From IMG/VR virus record IMGVR_UViG_3300033571_016891, positions 1 through 54,676 of that record: DNA of 54,676 bases; one strand, given 5' to 3'. Positions within the stretch are counted from its first letter, which is position 1. Every line of letters begins with the position of its first letter. This document shows positions 39,444 through 47,069 of this stretch, one piece after another. Below the pieces are notes generated by a model that worked only from the letters and a program-made list of their open reading frames with translations, was not told where the DNA came from and did no database searches. The translations under genes and the position numbers were made by a program. This DNA is from a virus.

Positions 39444-39656
39444 TTATAATTCGTGTATTGTAACTTCTTCAGTTGTTTCCTTGATACGATAGCAAGTGTG
39501 GATAGGATCCGCATGGCCATTCAGATAGTGTTCGTCTTGCTTGTGAAACTCTCTTGCCCTCTCTTCCGCCTCTTCGCGGGTGCTGTAGGTGCAGGAGTAT
39601 TTGTCTGACCACTTCCTGCGATTGTAGACCTCGATTGTGTAGTAGGTTTGTTTCAT
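39444..39656 (-). CDS. Small protein, unknown
   Basis: A 70-residue protein (MKQTYYTIEVYNRRKWSDKY...) with a strand-helix pattern and many Arg/Tyr/Glu. Its start overlaps the stop of the preceding 60-residue gene. Function unknown. Confidence 0.55.
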   Translation of the reverse strand: MKQTYYTIEVYNRRKWSDKYSCTYSTREEAEERAREFHKQDEHYLNGHADPIHTCYRIKETTEEVTIHEL

Positions 39657-39657
39657 A

Positions 39658-39840
39658 CTAGACACACTCGGCATACTCTTCCTCGTCGATCTCTTCGATC
39701 ATCTCGATGTCGTCGGTCTCGGCAGGAGATAGCGTTGCCTCTTCAAGCATCGCCTTGATAAGGTCTGGCTCATCAAGTGGCCGCTTGCTTTCATGATAAT
39801 ATTCCTCACCATTTTCCAGTATTACTTTATAGTATCTCAT
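39658..39840 (-). CDS. Small acidic protein, unknown
   Basis: A 60-residue protein with a strand-rich start (MRYYKVILENGEEYYHES) and a strongly acidic end (IEMIEEIDEEEYAE). First gene of a pair with the 70-residue protein. A TTGATA, 18 nt, TATATT promoter lies about 60 nt upstream, within the neighbouring small membrane ORF. Confidence 0.55.
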   Translation of the reverse strand: MRYYKVILENGEEYYHESKRPLDEPDLIKAMLEEATLSPAETDDIEMIEEIDEEEYAECV

Positions 39841-39856
39841 TTTTGTTTTTGTTTAT

Positions 39857-39961
39857 TTAAGGATTTGATTTCTTCTTTAATGCAATATAGACTAGTATGC
39901 TATTTATTATCAACATAAAGAAATTGAATGTTATCGTGTCTGCGTTTTCATTTTTCAACAT
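39857..39961 (-). CDS. Small membrane peptide after RuvB-like gene
   Basis: A 34-residue peptide with one hydrophobic helix (FNFFMLIINSILVYIAL) between polar ends. It starts 4 bp after the stop of the AAA+ gene. Function unknown; it may be a translated tail of that operon. Confidence 0.4.
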   Translation of the reverse strand: MLKNENADTITFNFFMLIINSILVYIALKKKSNP

Positions 39962-39965
39962 AGTA

Positions 39966-40970
39966 TTAACCCACTATCGTAACACCATCTGCTAGCGCAG
40001 TCAACTCTTTCTGGTCGTTTTGTGGGCACAATCCGTCCAGTTGCTTGAGATAGTTCAAACCATGTTGGGTAATCTTTCTACCACCTTGTGCAACCTCCAT
40101 TAGGCCATGCTTGAGAAGGTAAAGCTCAAACTCGCTACGGATCGCATTTGCTGAAAGCCCAGTAACCGCACTCAAATTTGTGAGCGAGCAAGTGCCACGA
40201 TCCTTGAGTATTCTCAATACCTGTAGTTCAGTATTCTCTAGTCCTAGCGGCAGGATACCGAGGACGCACTTTACGTCTTCCCACTCTTTACGACCAATGT
40301 CATTCAAATTGTGCCGCTTGGCAAATTGAGTAAGATTATCTTTTGCCATTAGGGTTGCATTTCTGGCATTACCACGGCAAGTAGAACTAATCTCCTTGAG
40401 AACTTCTGGACTATAAGTAAGCTCATCCGAATTGTGCTCGACAATCTTTGCCAAATCGTCATAGTTATACTCTTCCATGTGGATCATCTTGCACCTATCC
40501 TTTAGCGGCGTAATGACCTTCTGTGGATCTGTAGTAGCAAATATAAAACTCACCTTGGTAAAATCAAATTCTATATTATAGTCATCAAACCTAAGAGTAT
40601 TTCTATTATACTTATTAGGATTAAGAACTGTTAGTAGGCAAGTCTGAACTGGTTCCGGCATCTCGTGCGCCTCGTCAAAGAAAACCGTGATGTGCTGGTC
40701 TCTGATGTAGGTCAGGGCAATGTCCTCGACAAACTGGCGAACGTTCTTGAGCGTAGAGCAGTTGATCGTGAGCATGGGTTTAACACGCCCTAGAGTCTTG
40801 CTACGTAGGTTCTTTGCCACCTGTGTAGCCAACATGGTTTTTCCCTGTCCACGCTGACCTACCACGAATAAATGAGGGAGTATTTCACTCTTCTCAAATG
40901 CATCTATATAGAAAGACAAGACGCGCTTGGTTTTGTCCTGACCGATCATCTCCTCGAAGTAATTTTCCAT
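39966..40970 (-). CDS. RuvB-like AAA+ ATPase
   Basis: A 334-residue protein with the layout of the Holliday-junction motor RuvB: EMIGQDKTKRVLSFYI at the start, Walker A in VGQRGQGKTMLA (about residues 37-48), Walker B in VFFDEAHEMP, sensor 1 in FIFATTDP, an arginine-finger-like PLKDRC, and a C-terminal winged helix (NLSAVTGLSANAIRSEF). It is close in length to bacterial RuvB (about 340). No RuvA or RuvC is seen here. Phage copies are uncommon; it may drive branch migration, or load another protein. Confidence 0.75.
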   Translation of the reverse strand: MENYFEEMIGQDKTKRVLSFYIDAFEKSEILPHLFVVGQRGQGKTMLATQVAKNLRSKTLGRVKPMLTINCSTLKNVRQFVEDIALTYIRDQHITVFFDEAHEMPEPVQTCLLTVLNPNKYNRNTLRFDDYNIEFDFTKVSFIFATTDPQKVITPLKDRCKMIHMEEYNYDDLAKIVEHNSDELTYSPEVLKEISSTCRGNARNATLMAKDNLTQFAKRHNLNDIGRKEWEDVKCVLGILPLGLENTELQVLRILKDRGTCSLTNLSAVTGLSANAIRSEFELYLLKHGLMEVAQGGRKITQHGLNYLKQLDGLCPQNDQKELTALADGVTIVG

Positions 40971-41010
40971 ACCTTCTTTTAAACTAGTTTTGGGTGTGGG
41001 TCAATACTTT

Positions 41011-41331
41011 TTATTCGAAACTTTCAAGCTCGACCGAAACCTTCTGAACAAGTTCGGTCAATAGAGGCGCACCGGATTTCTCTGTCTTTTCCGTTGCCTC
41101 CACCTTCTCTTCAAAGGTGTCCAATTCCACGTCGCTCTTGCCACCAGCAACTGCAGCGATAAGTGCGTCTGGCTTGGCATCGATCTTCTTGCCGGATAGT
41201 CCTAGCATCTGTGCATATCTACCCCACACAATTACTCGTGCGTTTGGTTTAAGATTTGCATTAAGCTCCGCGAGTGAAACACTCATGAAACTTCCACTGC
41301 CAGCTTTACGTCCTCGTTTGTTGTTTGTCAT
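41011..41331 (-). CDS. Small conserved phage protein
   Basis: A 106-residue protein. The N-terminus is basic and Gly-rich (KRGRKAGSGSFMSVSLAELN) and continues with a stretch ending WGRYAQMLGL, a pattern seen in small phage proteins of unknown function; the C-terminus is acidic. It precedes the RuvB-like gene by 40 bp on the same strand and follows tRNA-Leu, so the three may be one transcript. Confidence 0.55.
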   Translation of the reverse strand: MTNNKRGRKAGSGSFMSVSLAELNANLKPNARVIVWGRYAQMLGLSGKKIDAKPDALIAAVAGGKSDVELDTFEEKVEATEKTEKSGAPLLTELVQKVSVELESFE

Positions 41332-41351
41332 TTTTAATTTGTTTTTAATTG

Positions 41352-41436
41352 TGGTGCTCTAGGAGAGACTCGAACTCTCACGCCTTGCGGCACGGGTGCC
41401 TAAAACCCGGGCGTCTGCCAATTCCGCCACCAGAGC
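41352..41436 (-). tRNA. tRNA-Leu (TAG)
   Basis: Acceptor GCTCTGG/CTAGAGC; anticodon TAG in loop TTTAGGC; long variable arm (TGCCGCAAGGCGT), CCA encoded; 85 nt. Normal class II shape. Confidence 0.88.
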
Positions 41437-41653
41437 ATGGTATTATATTACAGGTAATTGTCCCTTGTGTCAACTTTTAATTCATTTTTATTCTAACCCC
41501 GAATTAATTGCCTGATATTAATTTTAATAAAAATACTATGATTTCTGATATAATTAAACATGTTTTTCCGTCCATGTTTATTATACGTATTATTTGGCAT
41601 TTTTCTATTCGTAAATAAGTATTATATTATTTGGCCGTTTCGCGTTCGTAAAT

Positions 41654-41785
41654 TTACTTATCAGTCTTACGTTTCTTTTTCCAATCAATTAAATCATAGT
41701 TATCTTTATATTTTTTTGAATAGCTTGACCTATCCTTATCACCCTTCCCGACGCCGGTACTCTTATTTGGCGTGTTTTCGTTCAT
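41654..41785 (-). CDS. Small Lys-rich protein
   Basis: A 43-residue basic, polar peptide (starts MNENTPNKSTGVGKGDKDRS, ends KKKRKTDK). Its first codons overlap a copy of repeat S. It starts 12 bp after the endonuclease-like gene. Function unknown. Confidence 0.4.
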   Translation of the reverse strand: MNENTPNKSTGVGKGDKDRSSYSKKYKDNYDLIDWKKKRKTDK

Positions 41786-41797
41786 AAATTATTTAAA

Positions 41798-42277
41798 TTA
41801 AATTTCTTCTAGTTCTGCTATTGGTAGGTTATGGCAATCCCCTTTGAATTTCCAACCAAGGTGGCTCTTCTCGTCAACGTCGCCCTTTTTGCAAAACCTA
41901 GCCTGTTTAAAATACTTTTTTGGCTTTTTCTTTCCTAGTATCCATGCTTTTGAAAAATCATCCATAACACGTACAAATACATAATAATCACATTCTTGTC
42001 CTGTATTTGCTTCTGATATACTGCATTCGTATTCTGGCTTTGGCTTACTAGTACAACGCTTTGTCTTTACTTCATATCTAATCTCATCTTTTATTACATC
42101 ATATTCATATGTATCGGCGTCCTCGGCTTTTAAATGTCTAGCCACTAGACCCTGACCAATATAACCAGCAATATTTCCGGCACCTTTTGTAATACTATTA
42201 TGTAAACGTCCTAATTTTTTACTACGTTTAATAGCATTTATTAAAATATATTGTGGTATATCAGTTATTTCGATCAT
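41798..42277 (-). CDS. PD-(D/E)XK endonuclease-like protein
   Basis: A 159-residue protein. The stretch YEYDVIKDEIRYEVKTKRC gives a D...E.K core like that of PD-(D/E)XK nucleases, and a helical N-terminus precedes it. A role in repair, or in degradation of host DNA, is possible. The start at 42277 is used because the longer frame (from 42340) would be translated from the adjacent tRNA-Ser. The region before the ATG holds one repeat S copy. Confidence 0.5.
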   Translation of the reverse strand: MIEITDIPQYILINAIKRSKKLGRLHNSITKGAGNIAGYIGQGLVARHLKAEDADTYEYDVIKDEIRYEVKTKRCTSKPKPEYECSISEANTGQECDYYVFVRVMDDFSKAWILGKKKPKKYFKQARFCKKGDVDEKSHLGWKFKGDCHNLPIAELEEI

Positions 42278-42312
42278 ATTATTTGGCAATTTCGTGTTCG
42301 TAAATAAGGAGG

Positions 42313-42403
42313 TGGAGGAGCGAGTGGGATTCGAACCCACGGAACCGGTTAGGGTTCGGCTGTTTAGTAAACAGCTCCTTTATGACCGCTCAGGCACCGC
42401 TCC
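42313..42403 (-). tRNA. tRNA-Ser with ACT anticodon
   Basis: Class II, 91 nt, CCA encoded; acceptor GGAGCGG/TCGCTCC. Anticodon loop TTACTAA gives ACT, for the AGT codon; bacterial AGY-Ser tRNAs normally use GCT. Discriminator T is also unusual. Confidence 0.75.
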
Positions 42404-42408
42404 CAGTA

Positions 42409-42879
42409 TCATACATTATATCTTAATTTTCTTCCTTTGCCAATATTTTTTCCTTTAAATGTTGGCAGTACAGAGTCACAATTATTGCATATAATTCTAA
42501 AATTAGAAATTTCATTATTAGTAGAATCTCCATCTATATGATCAGTAACTAAAGGTATAGGCACGTTCTGCCACTCGGTCAAAGCACACATCATGCATTT
42601 ATGTCCATGTTTATGAATTAAATACTTTTTAACCCTTCTTCTTATATGTGCTTCCCCAAATCTTTTATAATTACCAGTTTCTATTTGTTGTATAACTCTT
42701 TCTAAATTTTCATTTTCATAAACCATTCCCTTATTCCAAGCAATTGACCCTTTTTGTTTACCAGCATTGGGAGAATGAAAAAATTTAATTTTATTTGGAT
42801 TTTCTTTGCATGTTTTTTGGTGTGCAGTTAATGACCCGTTATTTAAAATTTCTTTATTACAAAATATACAATTACTCAT
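42409..42879 (-). CDS. HNH endonuclease, homing type
   Basis: A 156-residue protein: an N-terminal finger (CIFCNKEI...AHQKTC), a basic linker, then an HNH core (CMMCALTEW, then VTDHIDGDSTNNEISNFRIICNNCDS). It is probably a free-standing homing endonuclease. It begins with a palindromic ATGTAATATTACAT box before the ATG. It lies next to tRNA-Ser and the UV-endonuclease gene. Confidence 0.75.
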   Translation of the reverse strand: MSNCIFCNKEILNNGSLTAHQKTCKENPNKIKFFHSPNAGKQKGSIAWNKGMVYENENLERVIQQIETGNYKRFGEAHIRRRVKKYLIHKHGHKCMMCALTEWQNVPIPLVTDHIDGDSTNNEISNFRIICNNCDSVLPTFKGKNIGKGRKLRYNV

Positions 42880-42956
42880 ATTGGTTTAATGTAATATTAC
42901 ATCAAATAACAGCATTTAACCATTACTTATTATTTAGCAACTTTTTGTTCACAAAT

Positions 42957-43868
42957 TCAATATAATACATTACTTATTTGGCAATTTCTATTTCGCAAAT
43001 GTGGTATTACACTCAATTCTTTTTTCTTTGCTTCTACTTCTATATCATATGGAGAATCCGGCATCTTGGATACGTAGTCACTGTGGGCCACATCCTTTTC
43101 GTGGGCCCGGCCCTCTGACCAATGCTGTACGGGGTCATTATTTGGCCAACTTTCGCTCGTAAATTTGACTATTTCGTCCAGAGTATACTCATCTTCATGA
43201 TGTGGATTAATTAATAGATGATGAAAATCTAATGTAATAGGTACTTTAAAGTGTTTCTTTATATTGCCGGGCTTCCAATAGCCACTCTGCTCGTTCTCAA
43301 ATACCAATCTTCTAGTAACACTTAAAGATAGTAGTTCTAAACTCTCCTTAACATTATCAACTACAGCTTCTCCTTTAGTACCATTACTTATATGTATATT
43401 TATAGGACAATCATAATTACAAGGTAGTTCTAATAAGTCTAAAAGTTCTCCATGATACTCTAGATGGGCTATACTATTAACCCTTGTCTGCTTATTTGGC
43501 GAACTCAAGCTCACAAATTGGCCGGGGTGAATAGTTAGCCTGCCGCCTAGACTTCTATAAAGTCTTAGGACATGCCGGGCCGGTTCTACCAACTCCCTCA
43601 TCCACTCACTGTCTAGACTATCCTTCCAAAGATACCCCCACTTCTCATGATCTGCAAAAGGAATAAGATCACTACTAATCCTATATAAGAATATATTATT
43701 TGCAATATTCCAATTAGTAATTTTTACCAATAAGTTTATATTATGTTCTACTATACTCTTCCACTTTTCTTCTACTATGTTCTCATTCTTATTTGCCCAA
43801 GTGAGCTTCATAGTTTTGAAACTCTCATCTAGGGTAAGATTTATACAGCAATAACCAGTACGGTGCAT
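42957..43868 (-). CDS. uvsE: UV-damage endonuclease (UvdE/UvsE)
   Basis: A 303-residue TIM-barrel nuclease of the UV-damage endonuclease family, which nicks DNA at UV lesions. The family pattern is complete: YRISSDLIPFADHEKW, RLTIHPGQFVSLSSP, INIHISNGTKGE, RLVFENEQSGYW, PITLDFHHLLINPH and YDIEVEAKKKE. Metal ligands would be the His and Asp/Glu in those blocks. The gene carries two or three copies of repeat S, and four GCCGGGC-type words in an otherwise AT-rich gene. Phage copies are known but not common. Confidence 0.88.
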   Translation of the reverse strand: MHRTGYCCINLTLDESFKTMKLTWANKNENIVEEKWKSIVEHNINLLVKITNWNIANNIFLYRISSDLIPFADHEKWGYLWKDSLDSEWMRELVEPARHVLRLYRSLGGRLTIHPGQFVSLSSPNKQTRVNSIAHLEYHGELLDLLELPCNYDCPINIHISNGTKGEAVVDNVKESLELLSLSVTRRLVFENEQSGYWKPGNIKKHFKVPITLDFHHLLINPHHEDEYTLDEIVKFTSESWPNNDPVQHWSEGRAHEKDVAHSDYVSKMPDSPYDIEVEAKKKELSVIPHLRNRNCQISNVLY

Positions 43869-44580
43869 GGTTTTATGATAGTTCTAAATGGGTACAAATG
43901 CAAGATAATTCTATATAATCCTTACAGATATGACTAAATGTATCTAAATTTGTTATTATTTTAATTGACTTTTAAATCAAAAATGGCCCCAATCAGCCGG
44001 GCCGATATGTCCAATTTACTCTGTAGTTATTAAGCCGGGCCTAGGGGTAAATACAAAAAATTAATACATGCTATAAATGATCTTACTCAACCAAAAACTA
44101 ATTGAATTATACTGCACTGTATCAACCACGTTCCTATATAATCTTATGTTTTTTATTTTTCTTCTAATTTTCTCCCTGCGCTTTTTTCTTTGCGGACAAC
44201 TCAACACCGGAACACTCTCCCTTAACATTTTTAATATATGAATTGGCATTTTACTCTGTTAATTAGGGGTTTTATAAGGAATTCATACTATGAATGAGAA
44301 TATGTTTATGTAAATTACTCTACACACGATTTATTTTTACAATTATTTTTTATTTTTGTAAATTTTTATAATTATATAAGTGGCAATGTTCTTTTTACTT
44401 TATAACACTACTACTTCTATATACAATATATACGGTATATCTATTATATTCCTTTCATTACTACTTACTGTTTACTTTATTCCTATTACTTATTATATTC
44501 TACTTATATATGAAACGTTTATTTACCCTATTAGAAGAAGTGTTTATTTCTTTTGTTTCTACAGTGTTATTTTGTGTTTT
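43869..44580. other. AT-rich intergenic region with two GCCGGGCC words
   Basis: No gene can be supported. GCCGGGCC occurs twice about 50 nt apart (43998, 44031). Weak open frames at 44061-44249 (minus) and 44380-44583 (plus, hydrophobic) look like chance in AT-rich DNA. Confidence 0.4.
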
Positions 44581-44845
44581 TAGGGTGTTTGGGAGGTAGG
44601 TTTTTGTGGGGGGTGTGATAGGGTATTATAGGGTGTAATTGGGGGTGCGATAGGGCGGGTGATTGGGTGTTTAAAACTGTACCCGATAGGGGCGGTACGG
44701 ATTAGTAGTACAGGGAAATAGGGGGTAAGATGTTCCCGATAGGGTATAGTAAAATTAAATGTAAATATATTTAAATCTTGTAAGTATATAAAAGGATAGG
44801 GTAAACTGTATTTAGGGTTTATTAAGGGTATATATGTGAGTATAA
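44581..44845 (+). repeat. G-rich TAGGGT-like tract
   Basis: About 265 nt with many GGG/GGGG runs in units such as GATAGGGT, TATAGGGTG and CCCGATAGGG. Strand-asymmetric (G on plus). Like the 18.9-kb tract it lies at a divergence of transcription. It may form G-quadruplexes and could be an origin or boundary element. Confidence 0.55.
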
Positions 44846-44896
44846 ACAGTATAAGAATTGTATTTTAACGTGCCGGGCTTGTATTTTAATATATAA

Positions 44897-44927
44897 TTGT
44901 GTAATTTATATGCGTTAGTGTAATATG
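44897..44927 (+). promoter_or_regulatory. Two tandem late-type boxes
   Basis: TTGTGTAATTTATA (44897) and AGTGTAATATG (44917) lie about 45 and 25 nt before the ATG at 44955. Confidence 0.45.
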
Positions 44928-44954
44928 TTATAAATAATTTAGCTTAAAGCACTT

Positions 44955-45599
44955 ATGAATATAACCCTTCTTCCTGCTGGAATTTATAGTACCCCATACC
45001 GTATAATAGTAAATCTCCAATGGGAAATGGATATGGTATACGGATGGAAAAGAAATCTTGTTAAAGATGGTCTAATTTGGTCTTATCAATGGGAACTATA
45101 TGTGGATGTACCATTTTCTAGCGTTTTCCCGCGAGTGAACAATTGGTCGCCACTAGATAACATTATACCACCATGTTGTGGTGGTAACAATCAAAACCTG
45201 TTACTTTTTAAGACTTGGGCGACGGATTGGGCAATGGGGAGTATTGTAAGACAAACAAAAGCCAATATGTTGTATGACCTTCGAAGAAGGCCTAGTGAAT
45301 GGCCACCTAGACCACAACAGAATGGAGTGCCAAATGAATTTGATCTTTGTAATCGTAGAACACATAGGGATATTGGTAATACAAATATTGAAATACCAAT
45401 TGTACTCATACGTAAGCAAAACTGTGATCAAACTTGTCAATGTACAATAAAATCAGTTGGTGGCGATTGGCGATTAAATCTCCAACCATTCCAAATACAG
45501 CCTATAAATAACTGTCCAGGCCCAGTCGGGGTTCCATATCTACAACCCCTTGTTCCTCCACTTCCAACCGTCTTTAGCGTAGATTTAAATACAGCATAG
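44955..45599 (+). CDS. Putative tail/virion protein, unknown
   Basis: A 214-residue protein rich in Pro, Asn, Trp and Cys (WSPLDNIIPPCCGGNNQN, NCDQTCQCTIK). No membrane segment or signal peptide. It is the only plus-strand gene among the tail block and has late-type promoter boxes, so it is read as a virion component. Function unknown. Confidence 0.55.
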   Translation: MNITLLPAGIYSTPYRIIVNLQWEMDMVYGWKRNLVKDGLIWSYQWELYVDVPFSSVFPRVNNWSPLDNIIPPCCGGNNQNLLLFKTWATDWAMGSIVRQTKANMLYDLRRRPSEWPPRPQQNGVPNEFDLCNRRTHRDIGNTNIEIPIVLIRKQNCDQTCQCTIKSVGGDWRLNLQPFQIQPINNCPGPVGVPYLQPLVPPLPTVFSVDLNTA

Positions 45600-45667
45600 G
45601 TAATTACTTATTAAGGGGAAGGGTTCCCGATACCTAACTGTTTACATTAGGTTGTTATAATAATGTA

Positions 45668-47059
45668 TTAGGGGCATGGACACCAAATACCACCGCACTG
45701 TAATGGTGCATTCATAGTTAGGGACGCACCATTAATTACTAGCGAGGCGCCAGCTGCGGCCTCTTGGCCTTCTAGTAGTTTGTTGTTAGAATAAACTCTA
45801 TTACCGCAGTTATCAATGGCCAGAGCTTCAACACTGGAACGGGTTACGGAAAATGCTACGGGTTGGGCGGGCCAAGATACTGTAATAGTATCATCTGGCC
45901 CCTCTAAAGTACCAACGAGTACTGGATCGCATCCAGCAAACGTCGCTTGATAGCCCGGACTTCCTGCATATCCACCATTTCTATAAACGCTGACTGGATA
46001 CGAGATTCCTGTTTTACATCCATTTGCTGATACGTATTCTTCTTGCAGTGGGGAGCATCCACTCAAGTCGGTACGCTCACGTCTCTGGGTGAAAGCTTCA
46101 CCATAACATACCTGTTCACAAGAAGGTGTCCATTCAGTCCATTCGCTCCAGTTTTCTTGACAGCAGAATTGTCCCGAAGGTTCGGTACTAAATACCCTAT
46201 CATAACAATCCGAATAATCAAATGTAACAAAAGCGTGTTCAAGTATTCCACCTATTCTTTGGGGTTCATCAATTGTACAGCGTTTGTAAGAAACTATCTG
46301 ACCGTTTCTATCAATAGCGACTCCTTCTACGTGGGAAAATGTTTCTCCGCCGCCACAAGTTATTTTTGTGAACTCTTTTGAGCGCATCATTGGCTTGTCA
46401 AATTTAGGTAAGTTTGGAGTACTTGACATGCTCAAAAAAGAATATGTTGTATTCCAGAACTCCGGATAAGCTTGAACACCATTAATGTCGGGAGGTGGCG
46501 TATAATTTGCCGTTCCCAATGCTTCAAAACTGCCAATTAGCCCCTCATTTCCTACTGAAGTAATGGGAATAATTGGGTATTTGTTCCAACTAAATGCTAT
46601 TTGTGGCTTTGGGGGTTCACTGGGGTTGGCGGCAATTTGAGCATCATTTGCGCGCGATAGAATGTTAAGATCATAAAAATTATCAGAAAGAGAAAAATAA
46701 CCGGGACCACTAAGCGTAACACCCTTACGAACTGGCTTTGTTATCTGTCCAACCAACTCCCAATTACAGCCAGAGGCGTAATAAGTACGAATTCCGCTTA
46801 CGCCAGTCGTATATGAAATGCTAGCTGTTTTATATATTGATATTGGACACATTTCGTCTTGCTCATAACAAGGAGAGCCGTTAGATTCTAAACAGGTTAA
46901 ACAGTTTTCGTCATTTTGACACGTGTCACATCCTGTTCCGCTAAATGGGGGAATTGTTGTAAACTGTGCGCCATTATAAATTAATGCCGCCTCCTGATCA
47001 TATTGTGCTACTTTTTCGCGCAAAAGGCTTATTAATGTAGCGGTGTCAAGTACACTCAT
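45668..47059 (-). CDS. Cys-rich virion protein with thrombospondin-like repeat
   Basis: A 463-residue protein with more than 20 Cys. Residues about 300-345 (WSEWTEWTPSCEQVCYGEAF, then QRRER) follow the thrombospondin type 1 pattern W..W..W...C...C.G......R.R. Two further segments of about 90 residues (starting near ASGCNWELVG and FAGCDPVLVG, each ending near VE..AID..G) match each other and a third copy in the protein at 50226. It starts 10 bp after the fibre gene, so it is probably a virion adsorption protein. Confidence 0.55.
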   Translation of the reverse strand: MSVLDTATLISLLREKVAQYDQEAALIYNGAQFTTIPPFSGTGCDTCQNDENCLTCLESNGSPCYEQDEMCPISIYKTASISYTTGVSGIRTYYASGCNWELVGQITKPVRKGVTLSGPGYFSLSDNFYDLNILSRANDAQIAANPSEPPKPQIAFSWNKYPIIPITSVGNEGLIGSFEALGTANYTPPPDINGVQAYPEFWNTTYSFLSMSSTPNLPKFDKPMMRSKEFTKITCGGGETFSHVEGVAIDRNGQIVSYKRCTIDEPQRIGGILEHAFVTFDYSDCYDRVFSTEPSGQFCCQENWSEWTEWTPSCEQVCYGEAFTQRRERTDLSGCSPLQEEYVSANGCKTGISYPVSVYRNGGYAGSPGYQATFAGCDPVLVGTLEGPDDTITVSWPAQPVAFSVTRSSVEALAIDNCGNRVYSNNKLLEGQEAAAGASLVINGASLTMNAPLQCGGIWCPCP

Positions 47060-47069
47060 TTTGATTAAA

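Larger units (their letters stand above)
41588..43520 (-). repeat. Short interspersed repeat family S (8 copies)
   Basis: About 28-nt units starting TTATTTGGC and ending in a GTAAAT(A/T)-like motif on the plus strand, at about 41590, 41626, 41765, 42278, 42929, 42973, 43137 and 43488. The last three lie inside the UV-endonuclease gene, translated in whatever frame fits. All copies have the same orientation. Confidence 0.65.

Noticed and set aside
41560-41787. Plus-strand ORF of 75 residues
   Set aside because: Made largely of repeat S copies and antisense to a better small gene (41654-41785).
44061-44583. ORFs of 62 (minus) and 67 (plus) residues
   Set aside because: AT-rich, low-complexity, hydrophobic frames without promoter boxes or neighbours; likely chance.
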